A stretch of 50,743 nucleotides of DNA from an uncultured Deferribacteraceae bacterium (GCA_947041165.1 CAMRCY010000014.1:1-50743); one strand, 5' to 3'; positions 25,257 through 34,423 are shown, counted from the stretch's first letter. Numbers and translations: made by a program. Notes: generated by a model from the sequence alone, not told the origin.

Positions 25257-28200
25257 TTAAAACTTAAACCATTCTTTAAATGTGATGTCTTTTCTCATAT
25301 CACCTTTTAATCCACCTCTTGTGAAAGAGTATAGAACTGGGACAACAACCAATGTTAACATAGTTGAGAAGCCTAAACCAAATATAACTGCATTTGCCAT
25401 AGATCCCCACCACTGACTCATCTCTGCACCATTCACTATTGATAAAATTCTGATATCTAATCCGTATCCGATAGACATAGGTAGTAAACTTAATATTGCT
25501 GTGATAGCTGTCAACATTACTGGTCTAAATCTTACTGCTCCTGCTTGAACAACAGCGTTTCTTATCGTATAACCACGATCTAGAAGTTTGTTTGTGAAAT
25601 CTATCATAATAATACCGTTGTTAACAACAACTCCAGCAAGAGATATAATCGCTATACCACTCATGATTATTCCGAAATTTGTTTGCGTTATAAGTAATCC
25701 CCAGAACACGCCACCTAATGATAACAGAACCGTAACCAATATAATCATCACTTGAGGTACTGAATTAAACTCAAGCAGTAAAACTATTAATATAAGAAAA
25801 ATAACTAATAGAAACGCTAACGATAAAAACTTGATAGCTTCTTCTTGATCTTGTGTTTCTCCAGTAAAGTTTATATCGTAACCTAACGGAAGTTGATAAT
25901 CTGCTAATCTTGTTTTAATTTCATTTAAAATATCTATTGATGAAACATCTTCTCTATTTTCACCTGTAATATTCACGGCACGTTTAAAATTATTACGAGT
26001 GATCGTTCCGTAACCAGCTGATAAATATACATTCGCAACTGATGATAGTGGAACATAACTTCCATTACTTGTTGATATACGCATATTTCTAACATCTTCT
26101 ATCGATTGTCGCTCTGATTTTGGAAGTTTAACTTTTATATCGTAATCATCGCTACCTTCTCTATAAGTTCCTGCTAATAATCCATACATAGAATTTCTAA
26201 CTGATGCTGCAATCGCTTGTGTTGAAAGTCCTAGTAACGCTGCTTTCTCTCTATCCACATCTATTCTAATCTCTGGTTTAGTTAAAACAAGATCATCTGT
26301 TAGATCAAGCAATCCTTTTATATCTGCAATCTCGTTCTGAATTTTCATAGAGAGAGCTTTAAGTGTGTCAATATCTTCACCAGATATCTCAATTGATATC
26401 GGTTTACCTGTTGGAGGTCCCATCTCTGGAACTTCTGATGTTACAAGTGCACCTGGGAAGATTTTTAATTTCTCACGAATTCTATTTCTTACAGATGTTG
26501 ATGATTCCTCTCTGTCTGCAAAATCATGAAATTTTAATGATACTCGTCCAAGATGAGTTGATGAACTTCCAGCTCCTGCTGGTGATCCTGCTGTGCTGCC
26601 AACTGCACCACCGATCTCTCCTAAAACACTTCTAACTTCAGTTTCATTATCTACCATGCCTTCAATTATTTTAACAAAACCAGATGTTGTTTCAGCGTTA
26701 GTTCCTTGAGGTGCTTCAACATTAAAGTAAATCGTTTGAGGATCTGATTGAGGAAAAAATTCTAATGTTAATGGTGATACAATAAATATTACTATAGGAA
26801 GAACAACTGTTCCAACTGTTAGTAACAGACATTTTATTCTATGGTTTAATGCAAAATGAACAGTTTTCATGTAGAACCTCATAAATCTACCGAAATCTTC
26901 ATCCTCATCTGATCTAATCTTACCTTTACCAACTTTCATAAATGTTGCGCATATTACAGGGTTAAAAAGCAATGCTACAAAGAACGATGCAGTTAAAGTT
27001 ACTATCATTGTTATAGGTATGAAACTCATAAAGTCACCTACAATTCCTGGCCAAAACAACATAGGAACATAGGCTACAATGTTTGTAGCAGTAGCACCGA
27101 TTAGAGGCCAACCCACCTCATCTGCTGCAGCTTTTGCCGCATCAACACTATTCATACCGCTCTGCATGTGACGATAAGCGTTCTCAACTATTACAATAGC
27201 GTTATCAACTAACATTCCGAGTGCAATAATTAATGAAAAGAGAACAACCATACTTAAAGTTATACTCATTAGATGTAAAACTATAAAGGTTATCATCATA
27301 GAGAACGGGATTGCAAATGCTGTGAAAATAGAATTCCTTACACCAAGGAAGAGAAATAAAACTAAGATAACTAATATGAGTCCAGTTAAAAGAGTATTCT
27401 CAAGTTCATACACCATTAGAAGAATTTCATCTGATCTATCTACTATGATATCAAAATTAACAACAGGAGGTAATCTATCTTTAGCAATCTGTAATATCTT
27501 TTTAACATCTGATGCTATCTCAATAACATTATCACCAGGACGTTTTTTAACCGATAAAGATATAGCATTTATTCCATCAATTCTTGCATATGTATCTTGA
27601 TCTTCAAATGAATCTGTAACTGTTGCAATATCTTTTAAGTATACAGGTTTATTTTCTCTAACAGCGATAATGATATTTTTCATATCATTAATATTTTCAT
27701 AAGTTCCAGGTATAGTTAATAGATATTTACCTTTTCCGATATCTATTGTTCCACCAGGTATATCTATATTTTCTGTTCTGATCGCTTGTCCTATCTGGTC
27801 GATAGAAATTTTATAAGCTTGAAGTCTGATATAATTAAATTCAACCAAAATCTCTCTTGCAGGTCCTCCAGATTGGTTTACTTCTAAAACCCCTCTAACG
27901 CCTTCAATTTCGTCTTCAATTTTATCAGCTATTTTTTTAAGATCAGCTTGTGGGATATTTTTTCCTGATATTGCGATTGTCATAATAGGAAAATCTGACA
28001 TTGATGCTTCAACAACAAATGGATCTTCTTCAAGATCAGCCGGTAGATCTCTCTCAGCTAGATCTACTTTATCTTTCACAAGTTGTAATGCGGTATTAAT
28101 ATCCATTCCTGATTGGAACTCGATACTTATTGTGGATATGCTTTCAGAGCTTGATGCAATAACCTCTTCAACACCTTTAAGACCTTTTAACTGTTTCTCC

Positions 28201-28400
28201 ATAGGAATAGTTATAAGTGTCTCAATATCTTCAGGGGATGCACCAGCGTAAATAGTGTTGACGATGATAAATGGAAGCTCAACATCTGGTTCAGATTCTC
28301 TTGGTAGTGCTGAATATGCCATAGCACCAAAGATTGTTATCATAATCATTAAAAGGAACATGGTCGAGCGATATTTCAACGCGATATCTGTCATTAACAT
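25257..28400 (-). CDS. RND-family efflux transporter, inner-membrane pump
   Basis: A 1047-residue AcrB/MdtB-like proton-driven pump with two repeats of six membrane helices and two large periplasmic loops. Family signs are the N-terminal PRESEPDVELPF, TM4 with GMLVDNAIVIVENAYRH (the proton-relay aspartate), and a C-terminal block with VVVNNGIIMIDFTN and PMSIGYG. It belongs nearer to the drug/lipid HAE groups than to the heavy-metal CzcA group. Exported substrate is unknown. The periplasmic adaptor gene lies upstream, separated by a 310-bp gap of decayed repeats. No TolC-type outer-membrane gene is near. Confidence 0.94.
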   Translation of the reverse strand: MLMTDIALKYRSTMFLLMIMITIFGAMAYSALPRESEPDVELPFIIVNTIYAGASPEDIETLITIPMEKQLKGLKGVEEVIASSSESISTISIEFQSGMDINTALQLVKDKVDLAERDLPADLEEDPFVVEASMSDFPIMTIAISGKNIPQADLKKIADKIEDEIEGVRGVLEVNQSGGPAREILVEFNYIRLQAYKISIDQIGQAIRTENIDIPGGTIDIGKGKYLLTIPGTYENINDMKNIIIAVRENKPVYLKDIATVTDSFEDQDTYARIDGINAISLSVKKRPGDNVIEIASDVKKILQIAKDRLPPVVNFDIIVDRSDEILLMVYELENTLLTGLILVILVLFLFLGVRNSIFTAFAIPFSMMITFIVLHLMSITLSMVVLFSLIIALGMLVDNAIVIVENAYRHMQSGMNSVDAAKAAADEVGWPLIGATATNIVAYVPMLFWPGIVGDFMSFIPITMIVTLTASFFVALLFNPVICATFMKVGKGKIRSDEDEDFGRFMRFYMKTVHFALNHRIKCLLLTVGTVVLPIVIFIVSPLTLEFFPQSDPQTIYFNVEAPQGTNAETTSGFVKIIEGMVDNETEVRSVLGEIGGAVGSTAGSPAGAGSSSTHLGRVSLKFHDFADREESSTSVRNRIREKLKIFPGALVTSEVPEMGPPTGKPISIEISGEDIDTLKALSMKIQNEIADIKGLLDLTDDLVLTKPEIRIDVDREKAALLGLSTQAIAASVRNSMYGLLAGTYREGSDDYDIKVKLPKSERQSIEDVRNMRISTSNGSYVPLSSVANVYLSAGYGTITRNNFKRAVNITGENREDVSSIDILNEIKTRLADYQLPLGYDINFTGETQDQEEAIKFLSLAFLLVIFLILIVLLLEFNSVPQVMIILVTVLLSLGGVFWGLLITQTNFGIIMSGIAIISLAGVVVNNGIIMIDFTNKLLDRGYTIRNAVVQAGAVRFRPVMLTAITAILSLLPMSIGYGLDIRILSIVNGAEMSQWWGSMANAVIFGLGFSTMLTLVVVPVLYSFTRGGLKGDMRKDITFKEWFKF

Positions 28401-28455
28401 AAGCTAACCTATTTTAAAGAGATAAAATCATTTGATGATTTTTTACTTATTTTTA

Positions 28456-28760
28456 TTTTTTTTTACTCTACAACTTTATATTTAATTTCCTAGATAAAAA
28501 TTGATACATATTAACTATTTAATTTTAGCAATTTATCTATTAATTATTATATTGTTTTACTGTTTCTACGTTTAAGTTATTAGATACAAATTGTGTACTT
28601 TAAGAAACAATTTTTCGATAACTTATTCTGTTATTTTATTACTCTACTATGTTACTCTACTACGCTGTTACTTTACTACTATGATATTATTATAGTACTA
28701 TACTACTATATTATTTTACTACTTTTACGTTTGATCCGTCAGATAAAAATTGTTGCCCAC
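28456..28760. repeat. Decayed direct repeats of the adaptor gene 3' end
   Basis: The last codons of the adaptor gene (28711-28754) are echoed at about 28550-28593 and 28456-28503. AGATAAAAATTG is identical at 28741 and 28492, and appears as AGATACAAATTG at 28582. TTTTACT and TACGTTT blocks keep the same order. Between the copies lie short TTACTCTACTA(T/C)G micro-repeats. No gene lies in 28401-28710. Confidence 0.7.
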
Positions 28761-29799
28761 TAACGACTAGTTCATCATTATCATTTAGTCCAGATAGAAC
28801 AATTGCTTTATCGTTTATCATTGGACCTAAAACAATTTCTCTTTCAACTGCTTTACCGTTATCATTTAAAAATACATAATTTTTGCCATTTCTACTTACG
28901 ATAGAATAGAAATTAACTGCTATAGAATCGTGTAATATTCGTTGAGTTATCTCAGCTCTAACAATTCTTCCAGGTCTGATTGTTTGAGCATTTTTAAGAT
29001 CTACTCTAACTTTATATGTTAATGTTTGTGGATCAGCTGAAACAGATATATAGTTTATCTGACCAGTTACGATATTATCTCTACCTGTTCCATCAGCAGG
29101 ATATACAGAAACATTGTCACCTATTTTAAGAAATTGAATATCTTGTTCAGAAACATCAAGGTATATTTTCAGTTTATCAAGCACAACGATATTTGCAACT
29201 ATGTATCCAGCATTAATAAACTCTCCAGCTTTAGGGTTCATAATATCTACAACACCGCTTACTGGGCTTTTCAAGATGCTTTTGCTCTCTTGTTCTTTAG
29301 CAACACGATAAGATGCTTCAGCTATTTTAAATGCATTGTATGCATCATCATAAGCTTTTTGCGATACAGCGTTACCTGCAAATAAATTCTTCGCTCTATC
29401 AAAATCTGTTTTAGAAGATTTTAATTGTACAGAACTACTCACAAGGTTCGCTTTCAACTCTTCAGTGTCTAGCATTAAAATTATGTCACCAACTTTAACA
29501 GTGTCACCTTCATCTACATAAGTCTTATTAACAAGCCCATTTGTTTCAATAGCAACAGGTACTGTTTCCCATGCTTCTGCAACCCCTGGAACAATATTGA
29601 CTTCTTTAACTATTCCACGATCAACAATTTCAACTTTAATATCAGTAGATCTAGTATCATCTTGCGTACTAAGACTATCAACGTCTTTATCACGAGATTT
29701 AGGAATCAATACAACAATTAACAAGATAATTACTAGCACTATAATGATAATTTTATTACGACTTAAATTCGGTAGTTTTATGTTATTCGGCAATTTCAT
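28711..29799 (-). CDS. RND efflux periplasmic adaptor (membrane fusion protein)
   Basis: A 362-residue HlyD/AcrA-type adaptor linking the RND pump to an outer-membrane channel. An N-terminal membrane segment (residues about 15-32, IIIIVLVIILLIVVLIP) anchors it; there is no lipobox. Then come a lipoyl half-domain (VAIETNGLVNKTYVDEGDTV), a helical hairpin, the returning lipoyl half (KSPVSGVVDIMNPKAGEFIN) and beta-barrel/proximal domains. It starts 24 bp after ccmD, so the pump genes may be transcribed with the ccm cluster. Its 3' end seeds decayed repeats. Confidence 0.93.
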   Translation of the reverse strand: MKLPNNIKLPNLSRNKIIIIVLVIILLIVVLIPKSRDKDVDSLSTQDDTRSTDIKVEIVDRGIVKEVNIVPGVAEAWETVPVAIETNGLVNKTYVDEGDTVKVGDIILMLDTEELKANLVSSSVQLKSSKTDFDRAKNLFAGNAVSQKAYDDAYNAFKIAEASYRVAKEQESKSILKSPVSGVVDIMNPKAGEFINAGYIVANIVVLDKLKIYLDVSEQDIQFLKIGDNVSVYPADGTGRDNIVTGQINYISVSADPQTLTYKVRVDLKNAQTIRPGRIVRAEITQRILHDSIAVNFYSIVSRNGKNYVFLNDNGKAVEREIVLGPMINDKAIVLSGLNDNDELVVSGQQFLSDGSNVKVVK

Positions 29800-29823
29800 A
29801 TTTTGAGCCTCTAGTTTATATCT

Positions 29824-29970
29824 TTATTTATTTTCTAATTCTTCATTATCTTCTAAAGAGGCTAAACGCTTCTCAAGAGATTTAACTTTTCCACCTATTT
29901 TAATGAAATAGTACGCTAACAGAAACCAAATGACTGAGTACGCTGAAATTAAATACCATATATTCTTCAT
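29824..29970 (-). CDS. ccmD: Haem exporter protein CcmD
   Basis: This 48-residue protein fits CcmD, the small single-span subunit that helps release haem-loaded CcmE from the CcmABC complex. It has one N-terminal membrane helix (IWYLISAYSVIWFLLAYYF) followed by a basic then acidic coiled-coil-like tail (KVKSLEKRLASLED), the standard CcmD layout. A GAGGT ribosome site lies 6 nt before the ATG. It lies 30 bp after ccmC, exactly where ccmD is expected. Confidence 0.85.
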   Translation of the reverse strand: MKNIWYLISAYSVIWFLLAYYFIKIGGKVKSLEKRLASLEDNEELENK

Positions 29971-30000
29971 AATTATACCTCAATTTTTATACTTAATAAA

Positions 30001-30669
30001 TTATTTTTTTTCTTCAATTATAGATATGCGTCTTTCTAAACTACTAACCAACAATCTTTTAATGAGAAGTGCAATATATAAAATAGTGAAAATTCCTAGA
30101 CAAACAAACAGAGATGTTAACATATCTGGATGAAGTCCACCACCACCTTTTTGTACAACATTCGGGTGAATTGTTCTCCATAATCTTATTGATAGAAAAA
30201 CAATAGGAACATCAATAAAGCCTATTATACCTAATGCTGCTGAAAATTTTGCACGTTGGTTAACATCTGCAACATATTGTCTTAATAAAATATAGCCAAC
30301 ATATATGAACCATAAGATTAATGTTGTTGTTAATCTTGGATCCCATGTCCAATATGCTCCCCATGTAGGCTTTGCCCATATCGGACCTGTGAGTAAAACT
30401 ATCGTTGTAAATAGTAAACCAACTTCAGCTGAGGCTTCTGCTATATCATCAAATAGAAACTTTCTACTAACTAAAAAACATATACTCATTAAAAAAGTTA
30501 TAAAAAAAGCGAAAAATCCTACCCATGCTGATGCAACATGAAAGTAAAAAATCTTCTGCACTATGCCCATTCTGGCTTCAACTGGTGCATAAACAAATGC
30601 AAAATATAAACCGATAGGAACGGCAATTATAAGTAGTATATCGAATACTCTTGACACTTTTGATAACAT
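30001..30669 (-). CDS. ccmC: Haem exporter/handling protein CcmC
   Basis: CcmC is the membrane protein that attaches haem to CcmE on the periplasmic face. The 222-residue protein has six membrane helices, the haem-handling tryptophan-rich motif WGAYWTWDPRLT, and conserved periplasmic histidines (FYFHVASAW, and a second in the WRTIHPNVV stretch). It lies between ccmB, separated by a 98-bp-unit array, and ccmD. Length and layout are standard. Confidence 0.94.
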   Translation of the reverse strand: MLSKVSRVFDILLIIAVPIGLYFAFVYAPVEARMGIVQKIFYFHVASAWVGFFAFFITFLMSICFLVSRKFLFDDIAEASAEVGLLFTTIVLLTGPIWAKPTWGAYWTWDPRLTTTLILWFIYVGYILLRQYVADVNQRAKFSAALGIIGFIDVPIVFLSIRLWRTIHPNVVQKGGGGLHPDMLTSLFVCLGIFTILYIALLIKRLLVSSLERRISIIEEKK

Positions 30670-30755
30670 TTTAGTTCTAACCTCGTAAAAATATTAGTTG
30701 ATAACAAACAATTAGTAACACTAAATGTTTGTTATCAACAACTGATAGAAAATCA

Positions 30756-31050
30756 TACATATTGTACTGTGAAAATTATATTATAAACTGTAAAAATCAG
30801 TAAACCTGTAACGTAATTAAAAATTGCTCTTCAACTACATGGCGTAATAATTATACATATTGTACTGTGAAAATTATATTATAAACTGTAAAAATCAATA
30901 AACCTGTAACGTAATTAAAAATTGCTCTTCAACTATATGGTGTAATAATTATACATATCGTACTGTGAAAATTATATTAAAACTACTCTTCAACAATTGA
31001 TGGAAATATCACAAATATTACTGATGTGAAAATTATATTAAATACCGATA
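30756..31050. repeat. Tandem array, 98-bp unit, derived from the ccmB 3' end
   Basis: TACATATTG/TACATATCG occurs at 30756, 30854 and 30952, an exact 98-bp period. The units resemble the last ~95 bp of ccmB coding sequence: CTCTTCAAC plus a TGG block, and the 16-mer TGTGAAAATTATATTA, which is exact both in the array (from 30768) and inside ccmB (31025-31040). The array fills the ccmB-ccmC gap. Confidence 0.85.
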
Positions 31051-31660
31051 AAATCTTTATCCAATTATAACTTCCTGCTATATCGCCACCTGCTACAAAA
31101 ATATTTGTTGAAAGTATTGCAGCTAATATAACTGGTATCAGGATCGGCAATAATAGTAATGGAAGCATAGCTTCTCTGCTTCTGCTTTTTACAGATATCA
31201 CCGAAAACAATGTACCTAGTAATGAAAAAGCGTAAGTTGTAAGAAATATGATAAGTAACATTAACGGATGAGATAATATATTTATAGAGTAAAAAACCGA
31301 AAATATCGGAAGAATAATTATCTCTAATAAAATCATTGAAGCCATATTTGCTAAAAACTTGCCGAAAAATATCGCAGTCGCATCTATCGGAGCTAATAAA
31401 ATAGCTTCAAAATTTCCACCGTTCACTTCATTCAACATCGATTTACCAAGCCCTAATAGACCTGAAAATATAATCGCTATCCAAAATATACCACCAGCTA
31501 CTTCAATCTTACTATCGCTTGATGGTTCAAGTATAAAGCTAAAAACAGTAACGGTAAGCAATCCAAACACAGCCATCGAATTGATAGACTCTTTTGTTCT
31601 AAACTCTACCATCAGATCTTTTTTTAAGATAGCATATACTGCTTTAAAATAACTTATCAT
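30983..31660 (-). CDS. ccmB: Haem exporter permease CcmB
   Basis: CcmB is the membrane partner of the CcmA ATPase in the CcmABCD complex that frees holo-CcmE. The 225-residue protein has six membrane helices. Its N-terminus, KKDLMVEFRTKESINSMAVF, and the central GGNFEAILLAPIDATAIFFGK loop match the family. It starts 10 bp after the ccmA stop. The 3' end is the apparent source of the 98-bp array downstream. Confidence 0.92.
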   Translation of the reverse strand: MISYFKAVYAILKKDLMVEFRTKESINSMAVFGLLTVTVFSFILEPSSDSKIEVAGGIFWIAIIFSGLLGLGKSMLNEVNGGNFEAILLAPIDATAIFFGKFLANMASMILLEIIILPIFSVFYSINILSHPLMLLIIFLTTYAFSLLGTLFSVISVKSRSREAMLPLLLLPILIPVILAAILSTNIFVAGGDIAGSYNWIKILSVFNIIFTSVIFVIFPSIVEE

Positions 31661-31670
31661 AAAGTAAATA

Positions 31671-32387
31671 TTAATCCTTATCTGTAACTTGTGCTATATA
31701 TATGTTTTCAAAGTTTGATTTATCTATATCTGTAATGTTCTCATTAAAAGCAACTTTACCTTTCTTCATTATAACTATTTTAGATGATAACTCTAACCCA
31801 ACTTGAATATCGTGAGTAACCATAACGATTGTCTTATTATCACTTAACTGATCTTTTAAAAGTGATGTTAAAACTTTTGATGCAACAGTATCAAGCCCAG
31901 TATACGGTTCATCAAGAAGAATTATATCAGGATTATGAACAAGCGATCTAATGATTGATGCTCTTTGCAACATGCCTCTTGAATAAGTTCTTATAAGATC
32001 ATCTTTACGTTTAAATAGATCGACCCTTTTAAGCAGATCATCAACAACTTTTTTAGGAGATTTAACATTGTAAAGTGATGCATAAAAAAGCAGGTTTTCA
32101 TAAGCTGATAGGTTTTCATATAGAAAAGGTTGATGAGATATCACACCTAATCTTTTTTTAAAAGCATTGCCAAGTTTTTTATATGGAACTCCTGAGAGAT
32201 TGATCTCTCCTGAAGTTTGTCTACTTTGTAATGATATCAGTTTGAGGAGGGTAGATTTACCTGCTCCGTTTGCACCAAAGATTGTAACGAAGTCAGATTT
32301 ATTAATAGATAAAGTGATATTGTGTAAGGCTTTAATGTGACCATATTGTTTTGTGATATTTACAATATCTATTAAACTATTAGACAA
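31671..32387 (-). CDS. ccmA: Haem exporter ATP-binding protein CcmA
   Basis: A 238-residue ABC ATPase. Walker A is GANGAGKSTLLK at about residues 35-46, the signature is YSRGMLQRASI, Walker B is ILLDEPYTGLD, and the switch histidine is in MVTHDIQ. The position directly before ccmB identifies it as CcmA, whose ATP hydrolysis releases haem-loaded CcmE from CcmC. It is preceded by a probable terminator after ccmE, so it may have its own promoter. Confidence 0.93.
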   Translation of the reverse strand: MSNSLIDIVNITKQYGHIKALHNITLSINKSDFVTIFGANGAGKSTLLKLISLQSRQTSGEINLSGVPYKKLGNAFKKRLGVISHQPFLYENLSAYENLLFYASLYNVKSPKKVVDDLLKRVDLFKRKDDLIRTYSRGMLQRASIIRSLVHNPDIILLDEPYTGLDTVASKVLTSLLKDQLSDNKTIVMVTHDIQVGLELSSKIVIMKKGKVAFNENITDIDKSNFENIYIAQVTDKD

Positions 32388-32427
32388 AACAACTCCTTAA
32401 TATATCTACTAATATAACATTATACTT

Positions 32428-32479
32428 TTAGAAAAAATTGTAATCTAAAATTGTATAAATAAGGGGTATTTTAGATTAC
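32428..32479 (-). terminator. Terminator-like hairpin between ccmE and ccmA
   Basis: A perfect 12-bp inverted repeat, GTAATCTAAAAT (32440-32451) and ATTTTAGATTAC (32468-32479), has a 16-nt loop and is followed on the minus strand by AATTTTTTCT. It could end the ccmE message or serve as an operator. Confidence 0.6.
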
Positions 32480-32567
32480 TTAGTAGAAACTTAGCTGTAT
32501 ATGATAAATTTTAATTAATCACAACAGCTTATTATGTTATAAAACTTCCACCAACTGAGAACTTCTG

Positions 32568-33005
32568 CTACATACTACTAAGAGCAACCTCTTCTGGGTG
32601 AGCGTTTGGATCTTCTGTTTCATATTTAGAAGGACATTTTGCTAGAAGAGTTTTTGCAATAAAAAGCTCTTTTTTAGGATCGTAATTACCTTCTAATATA
32701 ACCGTAACACCTTCTTCGAAAGCATCAGGAACAACACCACCGAATTCAACATGCATAGATGATCCTTGTGTATCAACTACTTGAAACTTAATCATCTTCT
32801 GGTTAAGCTCGCCTTCAATAACTGAATCAGATACAACCTCGCCAGAAACTCTCATCCCTTTTGCATTATATTTTGACGGATCAGATAATAGTTCCGTAAC
32901 TTCTGCATAATACATTGTATAGTCAGTTAGTCCAGTAAAAAGAAGATAACCAATCGCAGACACTGTAACTACTCCCGCTAAAACCAATTTCACAATTTTA
33001 CTCAT
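32568..33005 (-). CDS. ccmE: Haem chaperone CcmE, CxxxY variant
   Basis: CcmE is the membrane-anchored periplasmic chaperone that carries haem covalently to the cytochrome c synthetase. The 145-residue protein has an N-terminal anchor (residues about 5-25) and the OB-fold beta-barrel (GMRVSGEVVSDS, IKFQVVDTQG, VTVILEGNYD). In classical CcmE the haem bonds to a histidine in HxxxY. Here the site reads LLAKCPSKYE, with Cys124 and Tyr128, i.e. the CxxxY variant known from some archaea, Desulfovibrio and other bacteria, often in systems lacking CcmH. It leads the ccm cluster on the minus strand. Confidence 0.92.
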   Translation of the reverse strand: MSKIVKLVLAGVVTVSAIGYLLFTGLTDYTMYYAEVTELLSDPSKYNAKGMRVSGEVVSDSVIEGELNQKMIKFQVVDTQGSSMHVEFGGVVPDAFEEGVTVILEGNYDPKKELFIAKTLLAKCPSKYETEDPNAHPEEVALSSM

Positions 33006-33446
33006 CTAAACTCCCTTATGATATCGACTTAATAAAACAATATCATATTTATATGACAACGCTATTCTATATAAGTTTAATAAATTTTGCAAATATATAT
33101 ATATAATATCTTTTAATCAATTTTTAAACGAACTTTATAAGCGTTATGAAAAACGAAAAAAGATAGTAATATAATATCTGAATACGTATATTCTATTGAT
33201 TTATTATATTATTTGCAACATAAATTATAATTATTTTTCAACTAAGACAATTTTAATCTATTTATAGATGTTACAACAGTTTTAAAAGTTAGTGTATGAT
33301 ATTATTCTCTTTACCTAGTAGATCATATTGTTTATAATTTCAGATAGTCACAAGTTGATGAACTTTAATTAATATAGAGTATCCAAATATAAGTAAAATA
33401 AATAATATAAGTAAGTTAGATGTAATATTTAAGGAGTGTCATTATC

Positions 33447-34175
33447 ATAGATTTAATTGATGTACCAACGTTTTTTTCAGCATTTATAGCAGGTATTCTA
33501 TCATTTCTTTCGCCGTGTGTTCTACCACTTATCCCTGGATATATATCATTTATATCTGGCAAAAGTGTTAAAGAGTTAACCGATCAAAAAAATGTTAGTA
33601 AAGAAGCTGTAATCGGTGCGATCTTTTTCGGATTAGCATTTTCATCTGTTTTTATAATGCTTGGCATGTCTGCAACATATGTTGGATCGTTACTTAACGA
33701 GTATAAAGTTGTGCTTTCAAGGGTTGCAGGTGTTATTATTATTATCTTCGGACTAAATATGTTAGGTGTGTTAAAGATAAGTTTTCTGTTTAAACAGGCG
33801 AAAATAAACTATAAAAAAAACTCAGCTGTACCATATTATATTCAAGCATTTATATTAGGGTTAGCGTTTGTTCTAGGATGGACACCGTGTATAGGTCCTA
33901 TATTATCAGCGATACTTATATTGGCTGCGAAGGGTGATTCTGTATATTATGGTGCAAAACTGCTAGCTGTGTATTCGCTAGGTTTATGGATACCGTTTCT
34001 TGTGACAGCAATTGCACTTGGAAGAATAATGAAGTTTACTAAGAAAATAAGTAAATATATTATATGGATTGAAAGGATCTCAGCTGGATTGCTTATTATA
34101 ATTGGTGTGTTACTTATTACAAATAACATGACGATAATCGTTGCATTCTTGTCGCAGTTTCTACCGATATATTAA
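33447..34175 (+). CDS. ccdA: Cytochrome c biogenesis protein CcdA, apparent non-canonical start codon
   Basis: CcdA carries electrons across the membrane to keep periplasmic thiols reduced for haem attachment. The full protein is about 242 residues with six membrane helices and the two reactive cysteine motifs, FLSPCVLPLIPGY and GWTPCIGPIL. The first ATG in frame is at 33657, but conserved sequence including the first cysteine motif lies before it. In-frame TAA at 33423-33425 limits the gene, and only ATT (33441), ATC (33444) and ATA (33447) are available after a good AAGGAG (33431-33436). I give the ATA position, which is one base from ATG; a start-codon mutation is the alternative. It is divergent from ccmE across about 440 bp without other genes. 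Confidence 0.85.
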   Translation: MDLIDVPTFFSAFIAGILSFLSPCVLPLIPGYISFISGKSVKELTDQKNVSKEAVIGAIFFGLAFSSVFIMLGMSATYVGSLLNEYKVVLSRVAGVIIIIFGLNMLGVLKISFLFKQAKINYKKNSAVPYYIQAFILGLAFVLGWTPCIGPILSAILILAAKGDSVYYGAKLLAVYSLGLWIPFLVTAIALGRIMKFTKKISKYIIWIERISAGLLIIIGVLLITNNMTIIVAFLSQFLPIY

Positions 34176-34259
34176 TTGTTGAGAAAAGTTGAATTGATAT
34201 TTTGAAAGAGTAGATTTTGAATTGATATTTTGAATTGTTAGATTTTGAAATAAAATAAT

Positions 34260-34311
34260 AATAGGGAGATCGTAATGTATCATTAAATATGATATTAACT
34301 ATCTCCCTATT
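34260..34311. terminator. Bidirectional terminator-like hairpin between ccdA and the next gene
   Basis: A 10-11-bp stem, ATAGGGAGAT (34261-34270) and ATCTCCCTAT (34301-34310), encloses a 30-nt loop that itself can pair. T-rich tracts flank it on both strands. It separates convergent ccdA (+) and the gene at 34424 (-). Just before it, 34192-34245 holds a small direct repeat (GAATTGATATTTTGAA, twice). Confidence 0.65.
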
Positions 34312-34423
34312 TTATAATATGTTATAAACTTACTATTAAATTAAAAACTTTAACATTTTTAATATTTAAAACTCACACCAAAACCAAATTATTTAAAACC
34401 ACCAAAAAAGTTTTATAAAATTT

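Noticed and set aside
33006-33446. Extra gene or FNR-type operator between ccmE and ccdA
   Set aside because: No frame with a ribosome site and no TTGAT-N4-ATCAA palindrome was found; the region is simply AT-rich and must hold divergent promoters I cannot pinpoint.
33657-34175. ccdA as a short 172-residue protein starting at the first ATG
   Set aside because: It would lose the first membrane helices and the SPCVLPL cysteine motif, which are present and in frame upstream.
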